The position numbers and the translations under genes were made by a program. From Hasllibacter sp. MH4015 (GTDB lineage Bacteria; Pseudomonadota; Alphaproteobacteria; Rhodobacterales; Rhodobacteraceae), in NCBI RefSeq assembly GCF_020177575.1, contig NZ_JAHTBK010000001.1, positions 806,001 through 870,000 of the forward strand: a DNA stretch of 64,000 bases, given 5' to 3'. Below are positions 1 to 8,965 of the stretch, piece by piece (positions within the stretch are counted from its first letter, which is position 1; each line of letters opens with the position of its first letter). Below the pieces are notes generated by a model. The model saw only the letters and a program-made list of their open reading frames with translations, had not been told where the DNA came from and ran no database searches.

Positions 1-1
1 C

Positions 2-1066
2 GTCGGCAAGGGGGAGCAATACTGGCTGGCCGAAACCCGCGAATTTGCGACCGAAAAGATGATGGACCTGATCCGGGAGGATCTGGCGCTTCTGGGCGTG
101 GAGATGGACGTGTTCTACAGCGAGAAATCGCTCTACGGCACCGGACGGATCGAGGCGGCCATCGACGATCTGCGCGACAAGGGTCTGATCTACGAAGGCT
201 ACCTTGAACCGCCCAAGGGAAAAAAGCCCGAGGATTGGGAACCGCGCGAACAGACCTTGTTCAAATCCACCGCGCACGACGATGACGTGGACCGTCCGGT
301 GATGAAATCCGACGGCTCCTGGACCTATTTCGCGCCGGACATCGCCTATCATTTCGATAAGGTTTCCAGGGGGTTCGATGCTCTTATTGATGTATTCGGC
401 GCGGATCACGGCGGCTATGTCAAACGGATGAAGGCGGCGGTGTCGGCGCTGTCGGACGGGCGCGTGCCGCTGGATGTGAAGCTCACTCAATTGGTCAAGC
501 TGCGCCGCGGCGAGGAGGAGCTGAAGATGTCCAAGCGCGCGGGCACTTTCGTGACCCTGCGCGACGTGGTGGAGATGGTGGGCGCCGACGTCACCCGCTT
601 CCACATGCTGACCCGCAAGAACGACGCGCCGCTTGATTTCGACGTGGACAAGGTGCGGGAACAGTCCAAGGACAACCCGGTCTGGTACGTCCAATACGCC
701 CATGCGCGCATCCAATCGGTGTTGCGCAAGGCGGCGGAGGCGGGGATCACGCCGGACGTGGCAAACGTTAACGCTGTTGACGATCCCGCCGAACTGGCGC
801 TGGCCGCGAAGGTGGCGGAATACCCGCGCCTGATCGAGATCGCGGCCCAGGCCAATGAGCCGCACCGGATCGCCTTCTACCTCTATGACCTTGCCTCGGA
901 ATTTCACGCGCTGTGGAACAAGGGCAATGCCGAGCCGCATCTGCGCTTCTTCCAGGAGGATGATCCATCGGCAACATCCGGGAAATTATGCCTGATTTCC
1001 GCCGTGGCGATTGTCATTTCGAACGGTCTTGGTATTTTGGGCGTGACCCCGGTCGACCAGATGTGA
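2..1066 (+). CDS. argS: Arginyl-tRNA synthetase, C-terminal part (cut by left edge)
   Basis: Class I aminoacyl-tRNA synthetase charging tRNA-Arg in the cytoplasm. The reading frame is open to the left edge, so the N-terminal HIGH-motif half lies outside the window. The visible part carries the class I KMSKS-type signature as [11 protein letters not shown] near base 520-545, followed by the anticodon-binding helical (DALR) region, with the typical HFHALWN-like stretch near base 900 and a short C-terminus ending in VDQM. The next gene follows after 87 bases. In related Rhodobacteraceae argS is followed by a SPOR protein, nagZ, scpA and scpB, exactly as here. Identification is secure. Confidence 0.97.
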   Translation, partial: VGKGEQYWLAETREFATEKMMDLIREDLALLGVEMDVFYSEKSLYGTGRIEAAIDDLRDKGLIYEGYLEPPKGKKPEDWEPREQTLFKSTAHDDDVDRPVMKSDGSWTYFAPDIAYHFDKVSRGFDALIDVFGADHGGYVKRMKAAVSALSDGRVPLDVKLTQLVKLRRGEEELKMSKRAGTFVTLRDVVEMVGADVTRFHMLTRKNDAPLDFDVDKVREQSKDNPVWYVQYAHARIQSVLRKAAEAGITPDVANVNAVDDPAELALAAKVAEYPRLIEIAAQANEPHRIAFYLYDLASEFHALWNKGNAEPHLRFFQEDDPSATSGKLCLISAVAIVISNGLGILGVTPVDQM

Positions 1067-1153
1067 GGCATCAAGACCTTCCTCGGCCGGGATAAACAGG
1101 CAAACAACCCGGATCAGACCATGAAATTGGCGCTTCGGGTCAGTGAGGCGGGC

Positions 1154-2233
1154 ATGGCAGATATCCAATATTCCGGGGGCAATTCCCCCGAGTACGGCTA
1201 CGACTATTCCGAATATCCTGATGAAACGGCGGCGGGCCACGGCGCGCCCGGTGACGCATCGCGCGTGACGCAGCTTGTGAACTGGGCGGGTGCGCTGGTG
1301 TCGATGGGCCTTGTCATTGGCATGGGCGTCTGGGCGTGGCAATTGATGATGCGCGACGTGGCCGATGTGCCGGTGATCCGTGCGCTGGAAGGTCCGATGC
1401 GCATCGCGCCGGAAAACCCCGGCGGCTCGGTCGCCGAAAACCAGGGCCTCGCGGTCAACCGCCTGGCAGAAGGGGAGGAGGCCGCGCCGGTCCCCGACCA
1501 ACTCACCGTGGCACCCGGCCCGATCGAGCTGATCGAAGTGCCGCAGATCGCCGCGGACGTGCAAGAGCAGGAATTCGACAATGCGTCCGCCGCGACGCCG
1601 CAGCCAGAGGTTAACGCCGTTAACGAGCCGGTCGAGGAGGTCGCAGCGGCAGAGCCGGAAGACACCGACGCGCTGATCGAACGCCTGTTGGCCGAAGCGC
1701 AGCCTCTTGCGGGGATTGAGGAGAGTGGCTTGCCGAATGCGGCCGACACGCCGGACACCGCGACGCCCGACCTCGTGGCGCGCGCGGATACGATCCCGAT
1801 TTCCATCCCCGGCGTCCGCCGGTCCCCGCGCCCCGCCACGCGCCCCGCCGATCTTCAGGCCCGCGCCTTGGCCGCCGCCGCCGTTGCGGCCCCGGCCGCG
1901 CCCGAGGCAGAGGCCGAGGCGGCCGCCACCGGCGTTACGGAGGACGACGCAGGGTTCGAGATTGCCGCCGCGGAGCTGGAAACCGGCACCCGCCTGGTCC
2001 AGCTTGGCGCCTTCGATACGCCCGATCTGGCGCGCGCCGAATGGGCGCGCCTTGCGCAGAACTACCCCGATTTCTTCCTTGGCCGCGCCCGTGTGATCGA
2101 GGAGGCGTCTTCGGGCGGGCAGACCTTCTATCGCCTGCGCGCCCATGGCTTCAGCGACCTGTCGGCCTCGCGCCGGTTCTGCGCGGCGCTTGTCGCGCAA
2201 GGGGCGGCCTGCATCCCCGTCACGGTCCGGTAA
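1154..2233 (+). CDS. SPOR domain-containing membrane protein
   Basis: About 359 residues. The start chosen is ATG 1154 (MADIQYSGG), preceded by GAGGCGGGC as a plausible ribosome binding site. An in-frame ATG at 1121 would add eleven residues but has no better signal. A tyrosine/glycine-rich cytoplasmic N-terminus is followed by one membrane segment (around residues 40-65, ending in GVWAWQLMM), a long acidic Ala/Pro/Glu-rich periplasmic linker, and a C-terminal SPOR domain (RLVQLGAF ... FYRLRAHGFSD). SPOR domains bind denuded peptidoglycan at the septum, so a role in cell division or wall turnover is likely, consistent with nagZ starting directly at its stop codon. Confidence 0.9.
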   Translation: MADIQYSGGNSPEYGYDYSEYPDETAAGHGAPGDASRVTQLVNWAGALVSMGLVIGMGVWAWQLMMRDVADVPVIRALEGPMRIAPENPGGSVAENQGLAVNRLAEGEEAAPVPDQLTVAPGPIELIEVPQIAADVQEQEFDNASAATPQPEVNAVNEPVEEVAAAEPEDTDALIERLLAEAQPLAGIEESGLPNAADTPDTATPDLVARADTIPISIPGVRRSPRPATRPADLQARALAAAAVAAPAAPEAEAEAAATGVTEDDAGFEIAAAELETGTRLVQLGAFDTPDLARAEWARLAQNYPDFFLGRARVIEEASSGGQTFYRLRAHGFSDLSASRRFCAALVAQGAACIPVTVR

Positions 2234-3229
2234 ATGGGCGCAGCCACCATCCTTGGCTGCGCGGGCCTGCGCCTGTCCCGGGATGAACGTGATTTCTTCA
2301 AGGACGCCGCCCCATGGGGTTTCATCCTGTTTGCGCGCAACGTCGAGGATGCGGGCCAAGTCTCTGCCCTGACATCGGAATTGCGCGATAGTGTCGGCTT
2401 TGACGCTCCGATCCTGATCGACCAAGAAGGCGGGCGCGTTCAACGGCTCCGCGGCCCGATCTGGCGGGAATGGCACCCGCCGCTGGACCAGATGGCGCGC
2501 GGCGGGGCGGAGGCGATGCGCCTGCGCTACCGTCTGATCGCCCACGAATTGCGGGCGATCGGGATCGACGTGAACTGCGCGCCGCAAGCCGATGTCGCAC
2601 GCGCCGACACCCACCCATTCCTGCGCAACCGCTGTTATGGCGAGGATGCGGCCACGGTTACCGAAGCGGCCCTGGCGGTCGCCGACGGCCTGATGGAGGG
2701 CGGCGTTCTGCCGGTGGTCAAGCACATCCCCGGCCACGGCGCGGGGATCGTCGACAGCCATCACGATCTGCCCCACGTGACGCAGGATCGCGCGACGTTG
2801 GAGCAAGTGGATTTCGCCCCGTTCCGCGCGCTGTCGCACCTGCCCCTGGGGATGACAGCGCATATCCTTTATGACGCGCTCGGCCACACCTGGCCCGCGA
2901 CGATGGATGCGGAGATGATCTCGCTCATCCGCGACGAGATCGGGTTCCAAGGCGCGCTGATGACCGATGATCTGTCCATGAACGCCTTGCCCGGCACGAT
3001 CGGCGAGCGGGCCGCTCGGGCCAAGGCGGCGGGCGTCGACCTCGTGCTGCATTGCAATGGCGAGCTTGCGGAGATGGAGGATGTCGTCACAGAATCCGGC
3101 CCGCTCGACGGCCCCTCCGAATCGCGCGCCGACGCGGCGCTTGCCTGGCGCAAGGCCCCTGATCCGCTTGACATCCCGGCCACGGAGGCGGCACTTTCCG
3201 GCCTTCTGGACGGAGAGGTTTATGTCTGA
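2234..3229 (+). CDS. nagZ: Beta-N-acetylhexosaminidase (GH3 family, NagZ)
   Basis: 331 residues, the usual NagZ length. A cytoplasmic glycoside hydrolase of family 3 that removes N-acetylglucosamine from anhydro-muropeptides during peptidoglycan recycling. Visible signatures: IDQEGGRVQRL in the barrel, KHIPGHG followed by the DSHHDLP loop that holds the His/Asp general acid dyad, and MTDDLSM with the nucleophilic Asp. The ATG directly abuts the stop of the SPOR gene (TAA then ATG), and its last bases overlap the scpA start, so these genes are translationally coupled. Confidence 0.96.
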   Translation: MGAATILGCAGLRLSRDERDFFKDAAPWGFILFARNVEDAGQVSALTSELRDSVGFDAPILIDQEGGRVQRLRGPIWREWHPPLDQMARGGAEAMRLRYRLIAHELRAIGIDVNCAPQADVARADTHPFLRNRCYGEDAATVTEAALAVADGLMEGGVLPVVKHIPGHGAGIVDSHHDLPHVTQDRATLEQVDFAPFRALSHLPLGMTAHILYDALGHTWPATMDAEMISLIRDEIGFQGALMTDDLSMNALPGTIGERAARAKAAGVDLVLHCNGELAEMEDVVTESGPLDGPSESRADAALAWRKAPDPLDIPATEAALSGLLDGEVYV

Positions 3230-4016
3230 GCCGGGACAGCCTGCGAATACCGACGACTGGGATCAAGTGACCGCGCGGCGCGAGGCCGAGGCGCTGATCA
3301 TCGACGTGGACGGTTATGAGGGGCCGCTCGACCTTCTCCTGACCCTCAGCCGGACGCAGAAGGTGGATTTGCGGAAAATCTCCATCCTTGCGCTGACCGA
3401 ACAATACCTCGCCTTCATCGAACAGGCCCGCAAGCTTCGGATCGAACTGGCCGCCGACTATCTGGTCATGGCGGCGTGGCTCGCATTCCTGAAATCCAAG
3501 CTTCTCCTGCCGCCTGAACCGGGGGAGGAGGGACCATCGGGCGAAGATCTGGCGGCCCATCTTGCGTTCCAGCTCGAACGCCTTGCCGCGATGCGGGAAT
3601 GCGCCGCCAAGCTGATGGCGCGCGACCGCCTGGGCCGCGACCGCCTGGTGCGCGGCGCGCCGCAGGCCATGACGACCAACCGCAAGATCACCTACACCGC
3701 CGGCCTTCTGGACCTGATGCAGGCCTATGCCCGCATCCGCACCAGGGACGATTTCCGCCCTTACACAATGGACCGTGATGCGGTGCTGACCATGGAGCAG
3801 GCGCTGGACCGGCTGCGCGGGCTGGTGGGGTATATGGGCGACTGGGCCGACCTGATGACCTATCTTCCCGACGGCTGGACCACCGATCCCAAGCGCCGCC
3901 GCTCCGCCGCTGCCGCCAATTTCGCCGCCGCTTTGGAGTTGACGAAGGCCGGCAAGGTTGAAATCCGTCAATCCGACAGTTTCGAGCCCATCCAGATGCG
4001 CCGGAAAGAGCCATGA
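3222..4016 (+). CDS. scpA: Segregation and condensation protein A
   Basis: 264 residues. ScpA is the kleisin subunit of the bacterial SMC condensin, bridging the SMC ATPase heads together with ScpB. The N-terminal signature (EGPLDLLLTLSRTQKVDL, residues about 30-48) and the helical ATLEQYLAFIE-type region are clear, as is the C-terminal winged-helix region. The start ATG 3222 lies inside the end of nagZ (8-base overlap). An upstream in-frame extension to 3057 would lie wholly within nagZ and is not credible. Confidence 0.96.
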   Translation: MSEPGQPANTDDWDQVTARREAEALIIDVDGYEGPLDLLLTLSRTQKVDLRKISILALTEQYLAFIEQARKLRIELAADYLVMAAWLAFLKSKLLLPPEPGEEGPSGEDLAAHLAFQLERLAAMRECAAKLMARDRLGRDRLVRGAPQAMTTNRKITYTAGLLDLMQAYARIRTRDDFRPYTMDRDAVLTMEQALDRLRGLVGYMGDWADLMTYLPDGWTTDPKRRRSAAAANFAAALELTKAGKVEIRQSDSFEPIQMRRKEP

Positions 4017-4702
4017 CCGATACACCAGACGCCCCGGAAGAAAGCCTGTTCCGCGCCCCGCCCCTGGCGGAGCAGGAGCGGATGGTGGAGGCGCTTCTCT
4101 TTGCCTCGGCCGAACCGGTTTCCATGTCCGAACTGGAGGCGCGGCTGCCCCATGGCTCCGACCCGGCGGAGGCGTTGCACCTGCTGCGCAAACGCTACGA
4201 GGGGCGGGGGGTGCAGGTCTCCAAGGTCGGGGAGGCATGGGCCTTCCGCACCGCCGCCGATCTCGGGTTCCTGATGGCGCGTGAGCAGGTGGAACAGCGC
4301 AAGCTGAGCCGGGCCGCCGTCGAGACGCTGGCCATCGTCGCCTACCACCAACCCGTCACCCGCGCCGAGATCGAGGAGATCCGGGGCGTCGGCGTCAGCC
4401 GCGGCACCGTGGATCAACTGATCGAGTTGAATTGGATCAAATTCGGACGCCGCCGCATGACCCCGGGACGCCCCGTCACCTATGTCGTGACGCAGGATTT
4501 CCTGGATCATTTCGGCCTGGAAAGCGCGCGCGATCTGCCGGGGCTCAAGGAATTGCGCGAAGCGGGCCTTCTGGAAAGCCGCCCGCCCGAGATGGAAGAC
4601 GGGCCGGAGCCGCAACGCGCGGACGACACCGGCGATATGTTCGACGACGATGCCGACGCCGCGCCGGAGGACGACGATCCGATCTTCGAGGATGATGCCT
4701 GA
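4013..4702 (+). CDS. scpB: Segregation and condensation protein B
   Basis: 229 residues; partner of ScpA in the SMC complex. Winged-helix tandem typical of the family is seen in VEALLFASAEPVSM (start of domain 1) and VETLAIVAYHQPVTRAEIEEIRGV (domain 2, described here by its first bases near 4320). The C-terminus is an acidic Asp-rich tail. The start overlaps the scpA stop by four bases (ATGA). In many relatives tatA follows; here it does not. Confidence 0.96.
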   Translation: MTDTPDAPEESLFRAPPLAEQERMVEALLFASAEPVSMSELEARLPHGSDPAEALHLLRKRYEGRGVQVSKVGEAWAFRTAADLGFLMAREQVEQRKLSRAAVETLAIVAYHQPVTRAEIEEIRGVGVSRGTVDQLIELNWIKFGRRRMTPGRPVTYVVTQDFLDHFGLESARDLPGLKELREAGLLESRPPEMEDGPEPQRADDTGDMFDDDADAAPEDDDPIFEDDA

Positions 4703-4825
4703 GCTTCCCGCGCGCCTCCGCCCGGGGCACGCGCAAGTCGGCGTTCGGCGGCGACCCGCATCCCGTTTGAAGAATCTCTCGGATCGGTCCAATCTCCGCT
4801 CGATTTGAACAGAGGATTTATACCG

Positions 4826-5785
4826 ATGATTAAAGGATTAACCCTTTCGACCGGCCTCTTGATCGCGCTGGCCGGCCATGGGCAGGCCAACACGTTTCTT
4901 TGCCCCGGTTTTGGTGACGTGGATGTGCGCGTGACGTTTCTGGAAGGCACCAACGCTGCCGTCGCGGAATTCATCGCGGGCGCGGATTCACCGTCCGGCG
5001 GGACCGATCCCGTCACCCTGCGCTCGCAACCCGTTGCCAGCGGGTTCCGCTATGCCGGTGGCGACATCGTGCTGGTGGGCGACGGCGGCATCGCGGACCT
5101 GACGGCGGGGGACATTACGGTCCGTTGCGCGTTGGAAACGGACCTTCCGACCGATGCGCCCGCAGGCGACGAGGGCGGGGCGGCACAATCCCTCGACACC
5201 GGCGAGGCGACCGTCGACGCCTCCGGTTCTGCGGACATCCCGGCCGTATCCCTTGGCGGCAACCTGCGGTCCGGTCCGGGCACGGAGTTCGAAACGGTGG
5301 GCAGCCTGGATGAAGGCACGCCAATCACCCTGATCGTCGATACCGGTGTGGTCTTCGACGGCTATACGTGGTGGGAGGTGGAGCCCCAGGGCGGCGGCCC
5401 GATTGCGTTCCAATGGGGCGGTGTGATCTGCGTGCCCAGTGGCGGTGTCGCGGGCGTGTTGGAGGATGCGGCCCTTTGCAACGGCGCGGCGCCTGCGGAG
5501 GAAGAGGGTGTCGGCGAAGCGACCAGCGACGCGGCAGGCGGGCTGAACATTCCCGCCCTATCACTGGGCGGCAATTTGCGCTCCGGCCCCGGCACGGCGT
5601 TCCCGGATATCGGCGGGTTGCAGGAAGGCACGCCCATCGTGCTTCTCTCCGATAGCGGTATCACCTTCGATGGCTACACCTGGTGGGAGATCGCGCAACC
5701 CAGCGGGGAGGTCGCCTTCCAGTGGGGTGGCGTGATCTGCGTCCCCGCAGGCGGGGTCGAAGGTGTGCTGGAAAGCTGCGAGTAA
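4826..5785 (+). CDS. Secreted protein with two bacterial SH3 repeats
   Basis: About 319 residues. ATG 4826 is chosen: it has AGAGGA ten bases upstream and opens a clean signal peptide (MIKGLTLSTGLLIALAGHGQA). A TTG further upstream is less likely. After a beta-rich N-terminal domain with paired cysteines come two near-identical SH3b-type repeats, about bases 5240-5430 and 5550-5740, each with GGNLRSGPGT, GYTWWE and FQWGGVICVP. SH3b domains in exported proteins usually bind peptidoglycan or other wall ligands; the actual ligand is unknown. A one-repeat paralogue follows at 6247. No enzymatic domain is visible. Confidence 0.82.
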   Translation: MIKGLTLSTGLLIALAGHGQANTFLCPGFGDVDVRVTFLEGTNAAVAEFIAGADSPSGGTDPVTLRSQPVASGFRYAGGDIVLVGDGGIADLTAGDITVRCALETDLPTDAPAGDEGGAAQSLDTGEATVDASGSADIPAVSLGGNLRSGPGTEFETVGSLDEGTPITLIVDTGVVFDGYTWWEVEPQGGGPIAFQWGGVICVPSGGVAGVLEDAALCNGAAPAEEEGVGEATSDAAGGLNIPALSLGGNLRSGPGTAFPDIGGLQEGTPIVLLSDSGITFDGYTWWEIAQPSGEVAFQWGGVICVPAGGVEGVLESCE

Positions 5786-5941
5786 CCCGTCCTTTGGGGC
5801 CGTCCCGCGCGCCGGTCGGTGGCGCGGGGGCCACACTTCGCAAGCCTCCGCCACAATTGGGCCGGGCCTGCCCAGATTTTGCCTTATTTCGCCGACAAGC
5901 CTGTCCTCAAGAACGAAAGCAACAAGATATGAGGCAGAGAC

Positions 5942-6136
5942 ATGGAGCGGATCGTCAACAATTTCCTGCGCTTCGTCGCGGGCCGCGATGGTGAGCGTGG
6001 CACGGATATTCACGTGAACAGGATCGCCCAAGGCGGAAGCCATGATCGCGCGCTTGCGGCATTCAAGGCCGACCAGGCCAAGATCGCCAGCCGCCAGGAC
6101 GGGGCCACCTTCGCCACGAAACGCGCGGCGAAATAG
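5942..6136 (+). CDS. Small hypothetical protein (64 aa)
   Basis: A 64-residue basic ORF (pI apparently high, ending TKRAAK) with ATG 5942 preceded by GAGGCAGAG. No signal peptide, membrane segment or recognised domain. Support for it being real: a good rho-independent terminator starts 25 bases after its stop, and it lies in a gap between two genes on the same strand. Against: it is short, and the terminator could simply serve the upstream SH3 gene. Function unknown. Confidence 0.45.
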   Translation: MERIVNNFLRFVAGRDGERGTDIHVNRIAQGGSHDRALAAFKADQAKIASRQDGATFATKRAAK

Positions 6137-6160
6137 GCAGGCACCCTGTGCAGGACCTCG

Positions 6161-6186
6161 AAGACGCCCGATGGGGCGTCTTTTTC
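6161..6186 (+). terminator. Rho-independent terminator
   Basis: GACGCCC and GGGCGTC arms around a short loop followed directly by TTTTT. Ends transcripts from the small ORF and possibly the upstream SH3 gene. Confidence 0.8.
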
Positions 6187-6246
6187 GTTTGCTTGGCCGG
6201 GCCTTGATGGAGTTACCATGCTCCATTGCAATCAAGGACCCCATTG

Positions 6247-6846
6247 ATGCGCTTCAAAACCCTTCTGGGCGCCGGCGCCGCGTGCCTGATATGGACCGGT
6301 GCAGCCGCCGCGAATGTCGAATATGGCTGCGGCCAATTTAACATCGCGACATACACCGTCACTCTTTTCGATGAGGAAGACATCGCCGAGATCCGCGCCG
6401 TGGATCTGGCGGGGCAGACGGCCTCGGCGCTGATGCGACCCGCGCCGTCGGGCAGCGGCGCGCGCTACGTGTCCGACACCGGAAACAGCGAATTCATCGA
6501 GCATCAGGGGAATGCCTATCTGTTCGTTCTGGGCAACCAGTTGAATTGCGTCGTGACAGCCGTGACCGAGCCGGGTGTCGGCGCGGATGCGGATGCGACC
6601 CTGCCGCCCTGGGCGGGGCGGTCGTTCGGCGGGAACCTGCGGGCCGGGCCGGGCACCAATTTTGCTGATGTCGGCTCGACCTATAACGGTCAGCCGATCA
6701 CGATTCTGCAAAACACCGGTGTCTACATGAACGGCTACACGTGGTTTGTCGTGCAGTTGCAGAACGGCCAGCAAGCCCACCAATGGGGCGGCATCCTCTG
6801 CGCGCCGGGGCAGTTCCTGCAAGGCGCGTTCAACGATGGGTGCTGA
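6247..6846 (+). CDS. Secreted protein with one bacterial SH3 domain
   Basis: About 199 residues; start ATG 6247 chosen because it opens a signal peptide (MRFKTLLGAGAACLIWTGAAAA). A TTG seven codons upstream would spoil the signal. The layout repeats that of the protein at 4826: an N-terminal cysteine-containing beta domain, then an SH3b-type domain with GGNLRAGPGT, GYTWF and HQWGGILCAP. The two are paralogues from a local duplication, this copy having a single SH3 unit. Likely envelope-located; no known pathway. Confidence 0.8.
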   Translation: MRFKTLLGAGAACLIWTGAAAANVEYGCGQFNIATYTVTLFDEEDIAEIRAVDLAGQTASALMRPAPSGSGARYVSDTGNSEFIEHQGNAYLFVLGNQLNCVVTAVTEPGVGADADATLPPWAGRSFGGNLRAGPGTNFADVGSTYNGQPITILQNTGVYMNGYTWFVVQLQNGQQAHQWGGILCAPGQFLQGAFNDGC

Positions 6847-6859
6847 GGTGGATCGCGGG

Positions 6860-6875
6860 TTAACATTTGGTTAAC
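6860..6875. promoter_or_regulatory. CtrA-like box
   Basis: TTAACATTTGGTTAAC matches the alphaproteobacterial CtrA consensus TTAA-N7-TTAA exactly. It lies just after the 3' end of the SH3 gene and about 120 bases before the 3' end of glnA, so no gene start is obviously served. It may be chance or mark an unseen transcript. Confidence 0.4.
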
Positions 6876-6948
6876 AGAGAATCCAAAGAGAGTGAAAATC
6901 AGTGGGTTAACTATGGGTTGCAAGCGTGCAACCTCCGCGGTTCCAACG

Positions 6949-6976
6949 AAAAAGGGCGCCCCGAGGGGCGCCCTTT
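6949..6976 (-). terminator. Rho-independent terminator of glnA
   Basis: Read on the minus strand: AAGGGCGCCCC, two-base loop, GGGGCGCCCTT followed by a T run. Located about 20 bases past the glnA stop codon. Confidence 0.85.
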
Positions 6977-6994
6977 CGTGTTTCGAGCCGCTGA

Positions 6995-8401
6995 TCAGCA
7001 GCTATAGTACATCTTGTATTCCACCGGGTGCGGCGTGTGCTCGTAGGCGTAAACCTCTTCCCACTTGAGCGCGCAGTAACCCTCGATCTGGTCGCGGGTG
7101 AACACGTCGCCCTTCAGCAGGAATTCGTGATCGGCTTCCAGCTCGTCCAGCGCCTCGCGCAGGCTTGCGCAGACGGTCGGGATACCGGCCAGCTCTTCCG
7201 GCGGCAGGTCGTAAAGATCCTTGTCCGACGGATCGCCCGGATTGATCTTGTTCTGGATGCCGTCCAGACCGGCCATCAGCAGGGCCGCGAAGGCGAGGTA
7301 GGGGTTCGCCGCGGGATCGGGGAAGCGTGCCTCCACGCGCTTGGCCTTCGGGCTTTCCGTCCACGGGATACGCACACAGCCGGAGCGGTTGCGGGCGGAG
7401 TACGCGCGCAGAACGGGCGCTTCGAAGCCCGGGATCAGACGCTTGTAGCTGTTCGTCGACGGGTTGGTGAAGGCGTTGAGCGCCTTTGCGTGCTTCAGGA
7501 TGCCACCGATGAACCACAGCGCCTCATCCGACAGATCCGCGTATTTGTCGCCCGCGAAAAGCGGCTTGCCGTCCTTCCAGATCGACATGTTGACGTGCAT
7601 CCCCGTGCCGTTGTCGCCCGCGATGGGCTTGGGCATGAAGGTGGCCGACTTGCCGTAGGCGTGGGCCACGTTGTGGATGACGTACTTGTATTTCTGAAGT
7701 TCGTCGGCCTGTTTCGTCAGGCTGTCGAAGATCAGACCAAGCTCGTGCTGGCACGACGCGACCTCGTGGTGGTGCTTGTCGACCTTCATGCCGATGCGCT
7801 TCATCGTGGACAGCATCTCGGAGCGCAGGTCCTGGCCCGCGTCGATCGGGTTGACCGGGAAATAGCCGCCCTTCACGCCGGGGCGGTGGCCCATATTGCC
7901 CATCTCGTATTCGGTGTCGCCGTTCCACGATGCGTCTTGGGCGTCGATCTCGTAGGAGACCTTGTTGATGTCCACGGAGACGCGCACATCGTCGAACACG
8001 AAGAATTCGGCCTCCGGGCCCATGTAGGCCGCGTCGCCGATGCCGGTGGATTTCAGGTAGGCTTCGGCCTTCTCCGCGGTGCCGCGGGGGTCACGCTCAT
8101 AGGCTTCGCCGGTGTCCGGCTCCACGATGGAGCAGTGCACGCAGATCGTCTTTTCGGCGTAGAAGGGATCGACATAGGCGCTGTCGGTGTCGGGCATCAG
8201 CTTCATGTCGGAGGCTTCGATGCCCTTCCAACCGGCGATGGAGGAGCCGTCGAACATGAACCCTTCTTCAAGGAAGTCCTCGTCGACCTGGTCGGACATG
8301 ACCGTCACGTGCTGGAGTTTGCCGCGCGGGTCGGTGAAACGGATATCGACATATTCCGCTTCTTCGTCCTTCACCATTTTCAAGAAGTCTGCTGTGCTCA
8401 T
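6995..8401 (-). CDS. glnA: Glutamine synthetase type I
   Basis: 468 residues, standard GSI length. Makes glutamine from glutamate, ammonia and ATP; a dodecamer in the cytoplasm and the entry point of nitrogen assimilation. Visible: [14 protein letters not shown] near residue 50, the metal-site [11 protein letters not shown]-type motif (here [10 protein letters not shown]), [10 protein letters not shown], the ATP-binding [14 protein letters not shown], and the [11 protein letters not shown] segment whose Tyr is the adenylylation site. It lies 57 bases downstream of glnB on the same strand; a small GC hairpin (CCCCG/CGGGG) sits between them. Regulation through PII/adenylyltransferase is expected from the family. 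Confidence 0.98.
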   Translation of the reverse strand: MSTADFLKMVKDEEAEYVDIRFTDPRGKLQHVTVMSDQVDEDFLEEGFMFDGSSIAGWKGIEASDMKLMPDTDSAYVDPFYAEKTICVHCSIVEPDTGEAYERDPRGTAEKAEAYLKSTGIGDAAYMGPEAEFFVFDDVRVSVDINKVSYEIDAQDASWNGDTEYEMGNMGHRPGVKGGYFPVNPIDAGQDLRSEMLSTMKRIGMKVDKHHHEVASCQHELGLIFDSLTKQADELQKYKYVIHNVAHAYGKSATFMPKPIAGDNGTGMHVNMSIWKDGKPLFAGDKYADLSDEALWFIGGILKHAKALNAFTNPSTNSYKRLIPGFEAPVLRAYSARNRSGCVRIPWTESPKAKRVEARFPDPAANPYLAFAALLMAGLDGIQNKINPGDPSDKDLYDLPPEELAGIPTVCASLREALDELEADHEFLLKGDVFTRDQIEGYCALKWEEVYAYEHTPHPVEYKMYYSC

Positions 8402-8458
8402 GTGATCTTCCCTTGAGTTCGAACTTTTGGCCCCGTCGTCCGGGGATTTCGTTGCAGG

Positions 8459-8836
<378 letters not shown>

Positions 8837-8965
8837 TCATTTTGGCGCGCAGGCGTCCATGCGGGACGCGGGGCAGCACTGGGATGTCCTGCGGAATCCG
8901 TAGGCTGCGATGAGGGATTAGGCAATGCGCATATTTTTTGTGCAGAATTGAATCGGAGGCGGCGG

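Noticed and set aside
986-3052. Minus-strand open frame of 688 codons across argS end, SPOR and nagZ
   Set aside because: Shadow of three well-supported plus-strand genes; translation is Arg/His-rich without known domains.
8918-8965. NtrC or sigma-54 site in the glnB upstream region
   Set aside because: A TGCAC...GCGCA arrangement is present but the spacing does not fit the NtrC consensus, and no GG-N10-GC sigma-54 promoter was found.
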